Shown here piece after piece: positions 24,769-33,529 of a DNA stretch of 64,000 nt. The stretch is from Bog-113 sp963752695 (GTDB lineage Bacteria; Acidobacteriota; Terriglobia; Bryobacterales; Bryobacteraceae). A program made the translations under genes and the position numbers. The notes beneath the pieces are model-generated. The model searched no databases. It saw only the letters and a list, made by a program, of their open reading frames with translations, and was not told the DNA's origin. Positions within the stretch are counted from its first letter, which is position 1. The number at the start of each line of letters is the position of its first letter. The DNA is taken from positions 868,001 to 932,000 of the forward strand of contig CAVVZB010000002.1 in the NCBI GenBank assembly GCA_963752695.1. Direction: 5' to 3'.

Positions 24769-26051
24769 GCCAAAAGTTCTCCTCGTAGCAGCGCCGTAGT
24801 CAACTGCATCCGGAGGAAACGTTTTTCCGGGTCCGAGCACTCGCAGTCAAGGGCGGCCGAGAAAGCCGCAGCCGCTTCGGTGAAGTTTCCAATCTCGAGC
24901 AGAAAACGCCCGCGCACTGCAGGTAGCAGATAGTAGCGGCGCATTGCGGGCTCCTGCTGGAGAGGGTCTACCAGAGCTAGCCCTGCGTGGGGCCCGTGGA
25001 CCTTTGCCACCACCACGGCCCGATTCAGGGCGACTACGGGTGAGTCCGTGAACTGAACCAAATAATCGTAGTGTTCCAGCATGGCCGGCCAGTCGATCGG
25101 GCGGTCTCCGCCGCGGGCATAGGTGGCCGCGATCGCCGCTTCGGCATGCCATCGCGAAACCTCGCGACCGGCAATAGAGCGATCGAAGTAGTGGAAGCCG
25201 ATTGCCAGCAGACGGCGATCCCAGAGGCTTCGATCCTGATCTTCCAGCAGTATCAAATCGCCAGAAGCTCCGGAGCGCGCCGGTGAACGCGAGCCTTGCA
25301 ACGCCATCAAAGCAACCAGCGCGTCCACCCGCGGGACGGAAATCGAAGACTCGGCAAGCAACTGCCCCAGCCGAATGGCCTCCGAGCAAACATCCATTCG
25401 GATTAAATCCTGACCAGAATGGGCCGCGTAACCTCCACTGAACATCAGGTACAGGACTTCGAGGACCGAATCGAGACGCGCCTGTAACTGCGCTGGACTT
25501 GGCGTGAGGAAGTTCGTGTGGCGCTCCCGAATTACGCGTTTCGCTCGCACGAGCCGTTGAGCAATGGTGGCGTCGGAGACCAGAAAGAGCCGGGCAACCT
25601 CGCCCACGCTGAAGCCGCACACCAGCTTGAGGCTGAGCGCGATTCGCCCTTCGGCGGAGACATCGGGATGGCAACAGAGGAACACCATCCGCAACTCCTC
25701 ATCACGCAAGTAACGTTCGATGTCCGCTTCATTGGCTACCTGGCTGCGGGCTTCGACCTGGGCGATGATATCGGCAGTCTTGCTTTCGAACGTGCGCATC
25801 CGCCTCAGGCCGGAGATCGCAAAGTTGTGAGCGACGCGGAACAGCCATGCTTCTGGTTCCGGGGGCACTCCCTGAAACGACCACACTTCCAGGGCTCGCA
25901 GCATGGCATGTTGCACCGCGTCTTCAGCGAGCTGCAGGTGGTGCGAGCCAAGCAGACCAGCGAGCGAGGCGACGATGCGGCCCGCCTGCCTGCGAAACAG
26001 GTGCTCACAAACGGATTGACTTCCCGGGACACCGGTCTGCAGCTCTTGCAT
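24765..26051 (-). CDS. ECF42-type RNA polymerase sigma factor (sigma-70 with long C-terminal DUF6596/TPR-like region)
   Basis: 428 residues, far longer than a normal ECF sigma. Region 2: EDAVQHAMLRALEVWSFQG and EPEAWLFRVAHNFAISGLRR. Region 4: LSLKLVCGFSVGEVARLFL and SDATIAQRLVRAKRVIRER. The C-terminal ~230 residues are helical (LEVLYLMFSGGYAAHSGQD, then VVALNRAVVVAKVHGP), the extension typical of the ECF42 group. It lies directly downstream of a YCII/DGPF gene with a 14-base gap, the usual pairing for this group. The target regulon is unknown. Confidence 0.9.
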   Translation of the reverse strand: MQELQTGVPGSQSVCEHLFRRQAGRIVASLAGLLGSHHLQLAEDAVQHAMLRALEVWSFQGVPPEPEAWLFRVAHNFAISGLRRMRTFESKTADIIAQVEARSQVANEADIERYLRDEELRMVFLCCHPDVSAEGRIALSLKLVCGFSVGEVARLFLVSDATIAQRLVRAKRVIRERHTNFLTPSPAQLQARLDSVLEVLYLMFSGGYAAHSGQDLIRMDVCSEAIRLGQLLAESSISVPRVDALVALMALQGSRSPARSGASGDLILLEDQDRSLWDRRLLAIGFHYFDRSIAGREVSRWHAEAAIAATYARGGDRPIDWPAMLEHYDYLVQFTDSPVVALNRAVVVAKVHGPHAGLALVDPLQQEPAMRRYYLLPAVRGRFLLEIGNFTEAAAAFSAALDCECSDPEKRFLRMQLTTALLRGELLA

Positions 26052-26065
26052 GAACGGCCTCGATT

Positions 26066-26416
26066 TTACTTCGGCGGCGGCGGGACTAACTGACGAACTT
26101 CCACTGTTCCGAAATCGAGATGCGGGTGATCGCCAGCTAATTCAACGGCGTGATCGTAGCTTTGCGCCTCAATCGAATAGTATCCGCCGAGTACTTCGCG
26201 GGCTTCGCTAAAGGGACCGTCAGTAACGGTCACCCGATCCTGGCTCTTCTTCATGAGGCGTCCGGAGTCTTCCAGGCGGCGGCCATCCACAACGAACGGC
26301 TTGCGCCGCCATTCCAGATACTTTGCGAGCGCCTGTTGCATCTCCTCCGGGCTACTTTTCCATCCCGGAGCGTTATCGTCCCGGTGTAACAAAAGCATAA
26401 ACTGTGGCATTTTCAA
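26066..26416 (-). CDS. YCII-related DGPF-domain protein
   Basis: 116 residues. The domain is short and complete: QFMLLLHRDDNAPGW at the start and VTVTDGPFSEAREVLGGYYS, with the name-giving DGPF, in the middle. These proteins nearly always accompany ECF42-type sigma factors, as here; their molecular role is not established. Start is TTG 26416 (ribosome-binding AAAGGA five bases before) or ATG 26410. Upstream of it a 94-base gap separates the gene from the P-loop kinase gene. Confidence 0.87.
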   Translation of the reverse strand: MKMPQFMLLLHRDDNAPGWKSSPEEMQQALAKYLEWRRKPFVVDGRRLEDSGRLMKKSQDRVTVTDGPFSEAREVLGGYYSIEAQSYDHAVELAGDHPHLDFGTVEVRQLVPPPPK

Positions 26417-26510
26417 ATTTTCCTTTCACTGCTTGATTGCGGTGCTTCTATGGAGACAACGCGTAGGCAGAAGGGAAATCGACAACAGCGATGATAATTT
26501 CTTTCGGAGT

Positions 26511-27041
26511 TCACCGCAGAATGGTGATTCGGTCGAAGCCTTCGGAAAGTTCGGGGATTTCGAGACGGACCGCCATGGCTCGGATCACTTCCTCGGGAAC
26601 AACGCGATCACGGGCGTTGTTGCGCGCCAGGCAAACATCCAGCGCTACACCGAAGAACAGTGCTTCGATGCGACAAGCGTACCACCGGGCAAGCCGCAAA
26701 TACGGCCGGCGCTCGGCCCGAGTCAGGTGCGTGGCGTCGATGTAGGTGACCTGCATGCCGATGGCCAGACGCTGACGCAAGAGGTAGCGGACGGTGGCGA
26801 ACACCTGGGAGTGGATGCTTTGGGTGGTGATGTCGTCGGCCAGCAGGACGCGGATTGCGTCGGTGGAAAGTGGGACGATACCGCGCCGGGCGAGCCAAGT
26901 CGACTTGCCCGACCCGGGCAGGCCGACCAGTAGAACGATGCGCTGTGACGATCCGGCTCTAACCGGCAACGGCGTAGCGTTCGGAATCGAGAATGCGGCG
27001 TGCAATCCGGCGGCGGGCACCGATGGCGTCAATCGGCTCAT
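26511..27041 (-). CDS. P-loop kinase-like AAA protein (polynucleotide kinase/zeta-like)
   Basis: 176 residues from ATG 27041. Walker A GLPGSGKSTWLARRG, then a strand-Asp (LSTDAIRVLLADD) and VTYIDATHLTRAERRPYL; this is the pattern of small ATP-dependent kinases of the polynucleotide kinase 3'-domain or YbdG/Zeta type. The substrate is unknown. The first ~35 residues precede the Walker A and lie inside the 3' end of fadE; a TTG at 26969 would reduce the overlap to 11 bases, so the start is uncertain. Last gene of the fadNAE transcript. Confidence 0.7.
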   Translation of the reverse strand: MSRLTPSVPAAGLHAAFSIPNATPLPVRAGSSQRIVLLVGLPGSGKSTWLARRGIVPLSTDAIRVLLADDITTQSIHSQVFATVRYLLRQRLAIGMQVTYIDATHLTRAERRPYLRLARWYACRIEALFFGVALDVCLARNNARDRVVPEEVIRAMAVRLEIPELSEGFDRITILR

Positions 27042-28764
27042 ATTTATTGAACCGGCGCAGAACGGCCATATTGGTCTTTAGCGAATCGCCGTCGGAACAG
27101 GCCGCTACCAGATCGCGGGCGGTGGTGTCGACGTGCGCCATGGACTCGCGCAGCAGGACGGCGCACATGTCATAAGCCGAGCTATCGGGCTTGGCCTTCA
27201 GTTTCTCAGTGCGAAGCAGGGCAGACTCCATGGCGAAGACGTCCATGATGATATCGGCGAGGCCCGAGAGAACTTCCTGCTGCTTTTCGAGATCGGTGAG
27301 GTATTTCTGGTAAGCCAAGCCGAGCAACATCAATGCAATCTTTTTGGCGTTGGAGACCAGGCGTCGCTCTTCCGCCCAGGGTTCGCCCTCTTGATCGAAG
27401 GCGGACATGGAGGGTCCCGCAAGGATCTCCGCCATGACGCCCTGCGCGGCCTTGACAAGCCCGAGTTGTCCTCGCATGGCCCGCTTCAGGAGCATTCCCG
27501 TGGTGAGTAACCGATTGATCTCGTTGGTGCCTTCGAAGATGCGGTTAATGCGGGAATCGCAGTAAGCGCGCTCGACTGCGTACTCCGCGCTATAGCCATT
27601 TCCGCCGTGAATTTGGACGCCTTCATCGACGACGTAATCGAGCATCTCGGAAGCGTAAACCTTCACCATGGAGCACTCGGCGGCAAACTCTTCGATGGCT
27701 TTCATTTCCCGCCGGGCAGCGTCGGGCTGGTCCCACGAGAAATCGTCCAGCAGCGCTTCGATCGCGCCGACTGTGCGATAGACCATCGATTCGGTGGCAT
27801 AGATCTTAATCGCCATCTCCGCCAATTTGTGTTGAATCACGCCGAACTCGGAAATGGTGGTGCCGAAGGCTTTTCGATCCTTGGCATAGCGGGCGCTGAT
27901 AGCGAGTACTTGTTTCGCGCCACCGACAGCGAATGGCCCCAGCTTCAGCCTTCCGAAATTCAAAATGTTGAACGCGATGACGTGGCCGCGGCCCTTTTCG
28001 CCGAGCAGATTTTCGACTGGAACCGGAACATTATCGAGGAAGATGGCGCACGTTGAACTGCCCTTGATGCCCATCTTCTTCTCTTCATGGCCATGAGAAA
28101 CACCTGGGGCCTTGGCGTCGACCAGAAAGGCAGAGAAATGCTCGGAGCCATCGGGATCGATGATCTTGGCGAAAACGGTGAACACGTCGGCCTTGGCGCC
28201 GTTGGTGATCCACATCTTCTGACCATTAAGTAAATAATGCTGGCCATCTTCGCTCAATTTTGCGGAGGTTTTTCCGGCCAGAGCATCGGAACCCGCGTGA
28301 GGCTCGGTCAGGCAGTAGGCGCCGACGAATTCTCCGGTCGAAAGCTTGGTCAAGTATTTCTGCTTCTGGTCCTCTGTGCCAAAAAGCAGGACGGGGAGCG
28401 TACCAATGCCGGCGTGAGCACCGTGCCACGCGGCGTAGGAACCGTCGCCCGCGATTGCCTCGGCGACGATCAGCGCGCTCGCGAGATCGAGTTCCATGCC
28501 TCCGAACTTTTCGGGCGTGGTGATGCCGAGCAATCCGAGCTCACCCGATTTTTTCAAAATAGAAACCGCGAGATCGTGATTCCCATTTTGAATCTCTTCG
28601 GAATGGGGCTGCACGTCGCGGGTGAAGAACTCTTGTGCAGTGCGCGCGATGGAACGATGCTCGGAGGTCAAATCTTCCGGCGTATAAATTTCTTCAGGAG
28701 TGCGGTCTTCGATGAGGAAAGAGCCGCCGACAGTTTTCGGGTAAGACACGGTTGCAGTAGCCAT
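26959..28764 (-). CDS. fadE: Acyl-CoA dehydrogenase FadE
   Basis: 601 residues. N-terminal domain and FAD site: YCLTEPHAGSDALAGKT, MWITNGAKADVFTVFAKI, then KMGIKGSSTCAIFLDNVPVP. The late YAVERAYCDSRINRIFEGTNEINRLL is the family C-terminal signature. The extra ~150-residue C-terminal helical part matches the long FadE (YusJ) type. It oxidises acyl-CoA to enoyl-CoA, passing electrons to ETF. ATG 28764 (MATATVSYPK) has AGAGG upstream; a longer frame to 28857 overlaps fadA and is not used. Third gene in fadN-fadA-fadE. Confidence 0.93.
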   Translation of the reverse strand: MATATVSYPKTVGGSFLIEDRTPEEIYTPEDLTSEHRSIARTAQEFFTRDVQPHSEEIQNGNHDLAVSILKKSGELGLLGITTPEKFGGMELDLASALIVAEAIAGDGSYAAWHGAHAGIGTLPVLLFGTEDQKQKYLTKLSTGEFVGAYCLTEPHAGSDALAGKTSAKLSEDGQHYLLNGQKMWITNGAKADVFTVFAKIIDPDGSEHFSAFLVDAKAPGVSHGHEEKKMGIKGSSTCAIFLDNVPVPVENLLGEKGRGHVIAFNILNFGRLKLGPFAVGGAKQVLAISARYAKDRKAFGTTISEFGVIQHKLAEMAIKIYATESMVYRTVGAIEALLDDFSWDQPDAARREMKAIEEFAAECSMVKVYASEMLDYVVDEGVQIHGGNGYSAEYAVERAYCDSRINRIFEGTNEINRLLTTGMLLKRAMRGQLGLVKAAQGVMAEILAGPSMSAFDQEGEPWAEERRLVSNAKKIALMLLGLAYQKYLTDLEKQQEVLSGLADIIMDVFAMESALLRTEKLKAKPDSSAYDMCAVLLRESMAHVDTTARDLVAACSDGDSLKTNMAVLRRFNKYEPIDAIGARRRIARRILDSERYAVAG

Positions 28765-28789
28765 GGTTCGATACCTCTGTTGAAATCGA

Positions 28790-29968
28790 TCAGTCGAGCA
28801 GTTCCAGAATACCTGCGGCGCCCTGCCCCCCGCCGACGCACATGGTGACCATTCCATAGCGGATGTTGCGGCGCTGCATTTCGCGAAGAATGGTGGCGGT
28901 CAGCTTCGCGCCGGTGCAGCCCAGCGGGTGACCCAGGGCGATTGCTCCGCCATTCGGATTTACCTTTTCCGGGTCGAGACCGGCTTCCTTAATAACGGAA
29001 AGCGACTGGACGGCGAACGCCTCGTTGAGCTCGATCACGCCGATGTCATCCAGCTTCAGACCGGCCAGGGCCAGTGCTTTTGGAATCGCGACAACGGGGC
29101 CGATGCCCATGATTTCGGGAGGCACACCGGCGGTGGCGAAACTGACGAAGCGAGCTCTCGGCTTCAGGCCGAGCTCCCGGGCGCGCGTCGCCGACATGAC
29201 CAAGGCAATCGCGGCGCCGTCACTGGTTTGAGAAGAATTTCCCGCGGTCACCGTGCCATGCGCATGAAACACGGGTCTCAGTTTGGCCAGCGCTTCGAGA
29301 GAAGTGTCGGCTCGGGGTCCCTCATCTTTGACAACTGTGGCTGACGAAGTCTGCGGCTTCAGACCGTTCATTACCGTGGTGGCCACTCGGACGGGAACGA
29401 TCTCCTCATCAAAGCGGCCTTCGGCCTGAGCCGCTAGAGCTTTGCGGTGACTTTGAAGCGAGAACTCATCGGCCTGCTCACGGGTGACGCCATACCGCTT
29501 CTGTACCTGCTCGGCTGTAAGCCCCATATTCATGTACACCTCGGGCCGGTGGTCCACAAACCAGGGATTTGGAGCCATTTTGTTGCCACCGAAAGGAATC
29601 ATGCTCATGCTCTCGCTGCCGCCGGCCAGGATGATATGGGCACCACCGAGGCGAATGCGATCTGCCGCCATTGCAATGGATTGCAAGCCAGATGAACAGT
29701 AACGGTTGATAGTGACTCCGGTGACGGAATCGGGGAGCTGAGCACGCATTACCACGTTACGAGCCATGTTGAATCCGGCTTCGCCCTCAGGCATTGCACA
29801 ACCGAGAACGAGGTCTTCGATTTCGTCTTTCGGGACTTGCGGGTACTTCTCAAGTAAAGCTTGAACTACATTCGCGGCGAGGTCGTCCGGACGGACTTGG
29901 CGCAGGCTGCCCTTTGGCGCTTTCCCGACCGGGGTGCGAAGACAATCGACAATGACGGCAGTTTCCAT
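28790..29968 (-). CDS. fadA: Acetyl-CoA acyltransferase (thiolase) FadA
   Basis: 392 residues. Nucleophile Cys about 91 in TINRYCSSGLQSIA, the His motif GGAIALGHPLGCTGAKL and the second Cys in TMCVGGGQGAAG are all present. It cleaves 3-ketoacyl-CoA into acetyl-CoA and a shortened acyl-CoA. The gene lies 26 bases downstream of fadN and 25 bases upstream of fadE, so one transcript is likely. ATG 29968 lacks an obvious ribosome-binding site; reinitiation from fadN is possible. Confidence 0.94.
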   Translation of the reverse strand: METAVIVDCLRTPVGKAPKGSLRQVRPDDLAANVVQALLEKYPQVPKDEIEDLVLGCAMPEGEAGFNMARNVVMRAQLPDSVTGVTINRYCSSGLQSIAMAADRIRLGGAHIILAGGSESMSMIPFGGNKMAPNPWFVDHRPEVYMNMGLTAEQVQKRYGVTREQADEFSLQSHRKALAAQAEGRFDEEIVPVRVATTVMNGLKPQTSSATVVKDEGPRADTSLEALAKLRPVFHAHGTVTAGNSSQTSDGAAIALVMSATRARELGLKPRARFVSFATAGVPPEIMGIGPVVAIPKALALAGLKLDDIGVIELNEAFAVQSLSVIKEAGLDPEKVNPNGGAIALGHPLGCTGAKLTATILREMQRRNIRYGMVTMCVGGGQGAAGILELLD

Positions 29969-29994
29969 AATGATTTAGGTATTGCTTGTAAGTA

Positions 29995-32328
29995 TTAGTT
30001 TCGAAGCGGCTTGCCGGTTTTAAGCATGTGCGAAATCCGCTGTTGTGTTTCCCGGCGTCCGCAGAGGGAGAGAAATGTTTCGCGTTCCAAATCGAGCAGG
30101 TATTGCTCGGAGACCAGCATGTCACCAGTGGCCCGACCCCCGGCGATCACGTAGGCGAGTTTCTCGCCGATGAAGGCGTCGTAGTCCGAAATATAGTCAC
30201 CTTGCCGCATGGACCAGACGCCTGCTTTCAGCAGAGCGAACGTGTTTTCACCACCGACCGAAATATCTGTCCGGGGTGTACCGGGCGAGTACGAGGGCAC
30301 GAGCGCCAGAGCAAGATCTTTGGCATCGCCGATCAGCCTTTCGGGGTTCATGGAAATGCGGTCGCCAGCGCGGAGCAGATTCATTTCTCGGGCTTCCGCG
30401 GCGCTGGTTGCGGCCTTGGCCATGCCGATCATTTCAAACGCTTTCCGCGGTTCTATGCCGCGCGCGAGCAGTTCCTTACAACCGCCCCCACCGGGAATCA
30501 GGCCCACGCCTACTTCGACCAAACCGATATAGGTTTCTGCCGACGCCTGAATTTGTGTGCCATGGAGTGTAATTTCGCATCCGCCCCCGAAAGCAAAGCC
30601 GAAAGGTGCGACCACAACCGGCTTAGCTGCATATTTGATGCTCATGCTGCACTTTTGGAAGCGAACGATGGCGTGGTTCAGTTCGTCCCACTCGCCTTCC
30701 TGGGCAGCCAGCAGCACCAGCATGAGATTAGCGCCGACCGAGAAGTGTTCTCCCTGATTGCCGATGACCATCGCCTGGAAATTCTTTTCTGTTTCGGCGA
30801 GTCCCTGGTTGATCATGGCGAGGACGTCATCGCCGACAGTATTCATCTTGGAGTGGAATTCGCAGAGCAAGACGCCGTCACCGATATCAATGAGCGACGC
30901 GCCGGAATTCTTCTTGACGACGCCCCGGGCACGCTTGGTATCGGTTAGAACTATGACACCGGGACGATCCTCGAGGATGCGGTAGGACTGGTGGACGAGA
31001 TCGAAGTAACTGGTGCGCGGTGTCCGATTTTCATCGGCGTGTTTATAGAACGATGTAGCCCCGCCGCTGAGCATCTTTTGGACGGACGGGGGCAGGGAAC
31101 AGCCCTCCGCTTCCATCCTTCGGGCGGTGGATTCAAAGCCGAGCGCGTCCCAAAGTTCGAAGGGTCCCAGGGTGTTGGCATAGCCCCACTTCATAGCGCG
31201 ATCGATCTCGACAATGCGATCGGAGATCTCGGGTATCATCGCGGCGGAGTAGAGCAGGGTATCGCGAAACATTTTCCAGAGAAACTGGCCAACGCGATCG
31301 GGCGAAGCCATCAGCATGCGCAGCCGCTGAGGTAAATCTTCCTGCAGACGCGCTGCGTCTACCTGGGGGAAGCGCGGCTTCGATGGCGGGCGATACTCGA
31401 TTGTTTTCCAATCGATGGCCCAGAATTCGCGCTTGCCGTTATTGTCGACCTTCTTATAGCAACCCTGGCCGGTCTTGTCGCCCAACCACCGCTTGTTGAG
31501 CAACTCTTGCAGGAACGGTTGAAGGACGAAACGCTCGCGCCACGGATCGTTCGGAACACCTTCATAAAGGTTGCGGGACACGTGGGCCCAGACATCCAGG
31601 CCAACGATGTCAAGCAGCCGGTAACTTCCCGATTTCGGCAATCCGATCAGGCTGCCGGTGAGAGCGTCAACTTCTTCGATGGTGTAATCGTCTTCGACTG
31701 TCAGCTTCTGGACTGTCCCACCAACGAAACTGCCGATACGATTGCCGATGAAATTCGGAGTGTCTTTACAGTCGACAACACCTTTACCGAGACGCCGATC
31801 GCAGAAATCGCGAAGGAAGTCGAGGATTTCGGGGTCCGTTTCGACTCCGGGAATGAGCTCGACCAGATGCAGGTAGCGCGGCGGATTGAAAAAGTGCGTG
31901 CCGCAGAAATGGCGGCGAGTGTCGGGTGCGAAGGATTCCGAGATGGCGTGCAGTGGAATACCGCTCGTATTGGTGCTTAAAATCGCGCCGGGCTTGCAAA
32001 CGCTTTCGACGCGGGACCAAAGCGAGCGCTTGATGGCGAGGTCTTCGGTAACGGCTTCGATGATCCAATCGCAGTCCTTTAATTTTGGAAGGTCATCGTC
32101 GAAATTTCCGATTGTGATCAGGGAACTGGCGACGGTGGTAAAGAACGCGGCGGGTTTGGACTTGCGGGCCGCAGTTAAGCCATTTTCCGCAGCGGCGTTC
32201 CGGGACGGTTTGTCGGGCAATACGATGTCGAACAGATAAGCAGGCACACCGGCATTGGCGAACTGCGCAGCGATGCGCGCGCCCATGGTGCCAGCACCTA
32301 GAACGGCGACGCGGCGGATAGTATTCAT
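29995..32328 (-). CDS. fadN: 3-hydroxyacyl-CoA dehydrogenase/enoyl-CoA hydratase FadN
   Basis: 777 residues. The order is dehydrogenase first (VAVLGAGTMGARIAAQF, residues 8-24; HFFNPPRYLHLVELIPG) and hydratase/isomerase last (HFSVGANLMLVLLAAQ, FGFAFGGGCEITLHG), which is FadN (YusL) order rather than FadB order. It performs the hydration and NAD-linked oxidation steps of beta-oxidation. First gene of fadN-fadA-fadE, the same order as in Bacillus subtilis. ATG 32328 fits the Rossmann start. Confidence 0.93.
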   Translation of the reverse strand: MNTIRRVAVLGAGTMGARIAAQFANAGVPAYLFDIVLPDKPSRNAAAENGLTAARKSKPAAFFTTVASSLITIGNFDDDLPKLKDCDWIIEAVTEDLAIKRSLWSRVESVCKPGAILSTNTSGIPLHAISESFAPDTRRHFCGTHFFNPPRYLHLVELIPGVETDPEILDFLRDFCDRRLGKGVVDCKDTPNFIGNRIGSFVGGTVQKLTVEDDYTIEEVDALTGSLIGLPKSGSYRLLDIVGLDVWAHVSRNLYEGVPNDPWRERFVLQPFLQELLNKRWLGDKTGQGCYKKVDNNGKREFWAIDWKTIEYRPPSKPRFPQVDAARLQEDLPQRLRMLMASPDRVGQFLWKMFRDTLLYSAAMIPEISDRIVEIDRAMKWGYANTLGPFELWDALGFESTARRMEAEGCSLPPSVQKMLSGGATSFYKHADENRTPRTSYFDLVHQSYRILEDRPGVIVLTDTKRARGVVKKNSGASLIDIGDGVLLCEFHSKMNTVGDDVLAMINQGLAETEKNFQAMVIGNQGEHFSVGANLMLVLLAAQEGEWDELNHAIVRFQKCSMSIKYAAKPVVVAPFGFAFGGGCEITLHGTQIQASAETYIGLVEVGVGLIPGGGGCKELLARGIEPRKAFEMIGMAKAATSAAEAREMNLLRAGDRISMNPERLIGDAKDLALALVPSYSPGTPRTDISVGGENTFALLKAGVWSMRQGDYISDYDAFIGEKLAYVIAGGRATGDMLVSEQYLLDLERETFLSLCGRRETQQRISHMLKTGKPLRN

Positions 32329-32472
32329 TCGGGAAAGGATGGGTAGCAGCTCCGTACTGAGTTTATCGCAGCAAAGAACGGTGCAACTTAGCCGGAGTCA
32401 TTTTCAGATCCTCGGGCATCCTTTAGTTTTTGACCGCGGGCTTCAGAAGGCTGGCGGTGAGGAGAGCTATTT

Positions 32473-33000
32473 ATGAAGGTTCAGTATCAGATTGACCCCG
32501 CGCACTCGAGCGCGAGTTTCAGCGTCCGCCATATGATGATTTCGAACGTCCGGGGCGCGTTTAGCGGCGTGACCGGGACAGTGGCATTCGATCCGGACGA
32601 TGCGTCGCAGAGCAGCATTCATGCGGTGATCGACGCGACAACGTTTAACACGTTGGATGAGAAGCGCGACGGACATGTGAAGAGTCCGGAGTTTCTGGAC
32701 GCGGGGCAGTTTCCGACGATCACATTCGACAGCAAGCAAGTCACGGGCGGGTCAGACTCGTGGAAAGTGACGGGGGATCTCACGCTTCACGGAGTGACGC
32801 GTACGGTCACACTGGACGTAGAAGGACCGAGCCCGGAAGGGAAAGACCCGTGGGGCAATATGCGGAGCGGCGCCACGGCGACGACGCGGATCAAGCGCGC
32901 GGATTTCGGACTGACGTGGAACGCGCCCTTGGAGACTGGCGGCGTACTCATCAGCGACGAGGTCAAGATCGAGCTCGACATTTCGATGATCAAGAGCTAA
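32473..33000 (+). CDS. YceI family protein
   Basis: 175 residues, the full length of a YceI lipocalin-like domain: YQIDPAHSSASFSVRHMMIS at the start, VTGDLTLHGVTRTVTLDV in the middle and GVLISDEVKIELDISMI at the end. YceI barrels bind isoprenoid or other amphiphilic ligands. There is no signal peptide, so this one is probably cytoplasmic, unlike the periplasmic founder. A good ribosome-binding site (GAGGAGAG) precedes ATG 32473. Its stop shares four bases with the convergent receiver gene. Confidence 0.92.
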   Translation: MKVQYQIDPAHSSASFSVRHMMISNVRGAFSGVTGTVAFDPDDASQSSIHAVIDATTFNTLDEKRDGHVKSPEFLDAGQFPTITFDSKQVTGGSDSWKVTGDLTLHGVTRTVTLDVEGPSPEGKDPWGNMRSGATATTRIKRADFGLTWNAPLETGGVLISDEVKIELDISMIKS

Positions 33001-33410
33001 ACCCGAGACGACAGAAAGTATTGGCTGACTGTTTGCAGCAGGACGTTGCGGCTGATGGGTTTTGGGAGGTATTGAGTACAACCCGACTGATAGACCTCAT
33101 TAAGAGCGATGGTGGACGAGGCAGCCGTTAGTGCGGCAATCGGGGTGGGACGGCGATGGTTCTGGCGCTCCCAAAAGCGAATAGCGCGAGTAGCCTCGCA
33201 GCCGTCCAGCCCCGGCATCTGAATATCCATCAGCACCAGATCGAACGGGGACTGCTTGAAAGTCTCGATGCCATCCCATCCGTTCGTGGACACCGTGACG
33301 TGGATGCTGGGGTCGGAAAGATGGGCCTGGACCAGGGTCGCAATGTCGTGGCTATCATCGACAAGCAGTACGTTGCAAGAGCGGCGGAGGGAAGCTGTTT
33401 CGGTTTGCAT
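32997..33410 (-). CDS. Single-domain response regulator (CheY-like receiver)
   Basis: 137 residues, receiver only. VLLVDDSHD provides the acidic pair, LVLMDIQMPGLDG the phospho-acceptor Asp, AALTAASS the Thr/Ser and YLPKPISRNVLLQTV the Lys. No output domain follows. No histidine kinase is encoded nearby, so its partner is elsewhere; the form is common in hybrid-kinase phosphorelays. ATG 33410 with GAGGAAT upstream. It ends in a CTAA shared with the YceI stop. Confidence 0.9.
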   Translation of the reverse strand: MQTETASLRRSCNVLLVDDSHDIATLVQAHLSDPSIHVTVSTNGWDGIETFKQSPFDLVLMDIQMPGLDGCEATRAIRFWERQNHRRPTPIAALTAASSTIALNEVYQSGCTQYLPKPISRNVLLQTVSQYFLSSRV

Positions 33411-33529
33411 GGCGTCTAATTCCTCGGTTAGGAAACAGTTCGGAGGAAGGACGCCAAAACTTTAGGGTTCGAGACCCTGGGAGAGTCACTTCCGATAACA
33501 CATATTATGTTAACTTAATGACTCGTGAC
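33411..33529. other. Intergenic region between TolC-like and receiver genes
   Basis: No gene seen. It contains a small inverted repeat AGGGT-TCGAG-ACCCT at 33464-33478, which looks like a tRNA T-arm but has no tRNA around it. Confidence 0.4.

Noticed and set aside
33464..33478. AGGGT-TCGAG-ACCCT resembling a tRNA T-arm
   Set aside because: No acceptor, D or anticodon arm can be placed around it, so there is no tRNA; it is kept only as a small inverted repeat.
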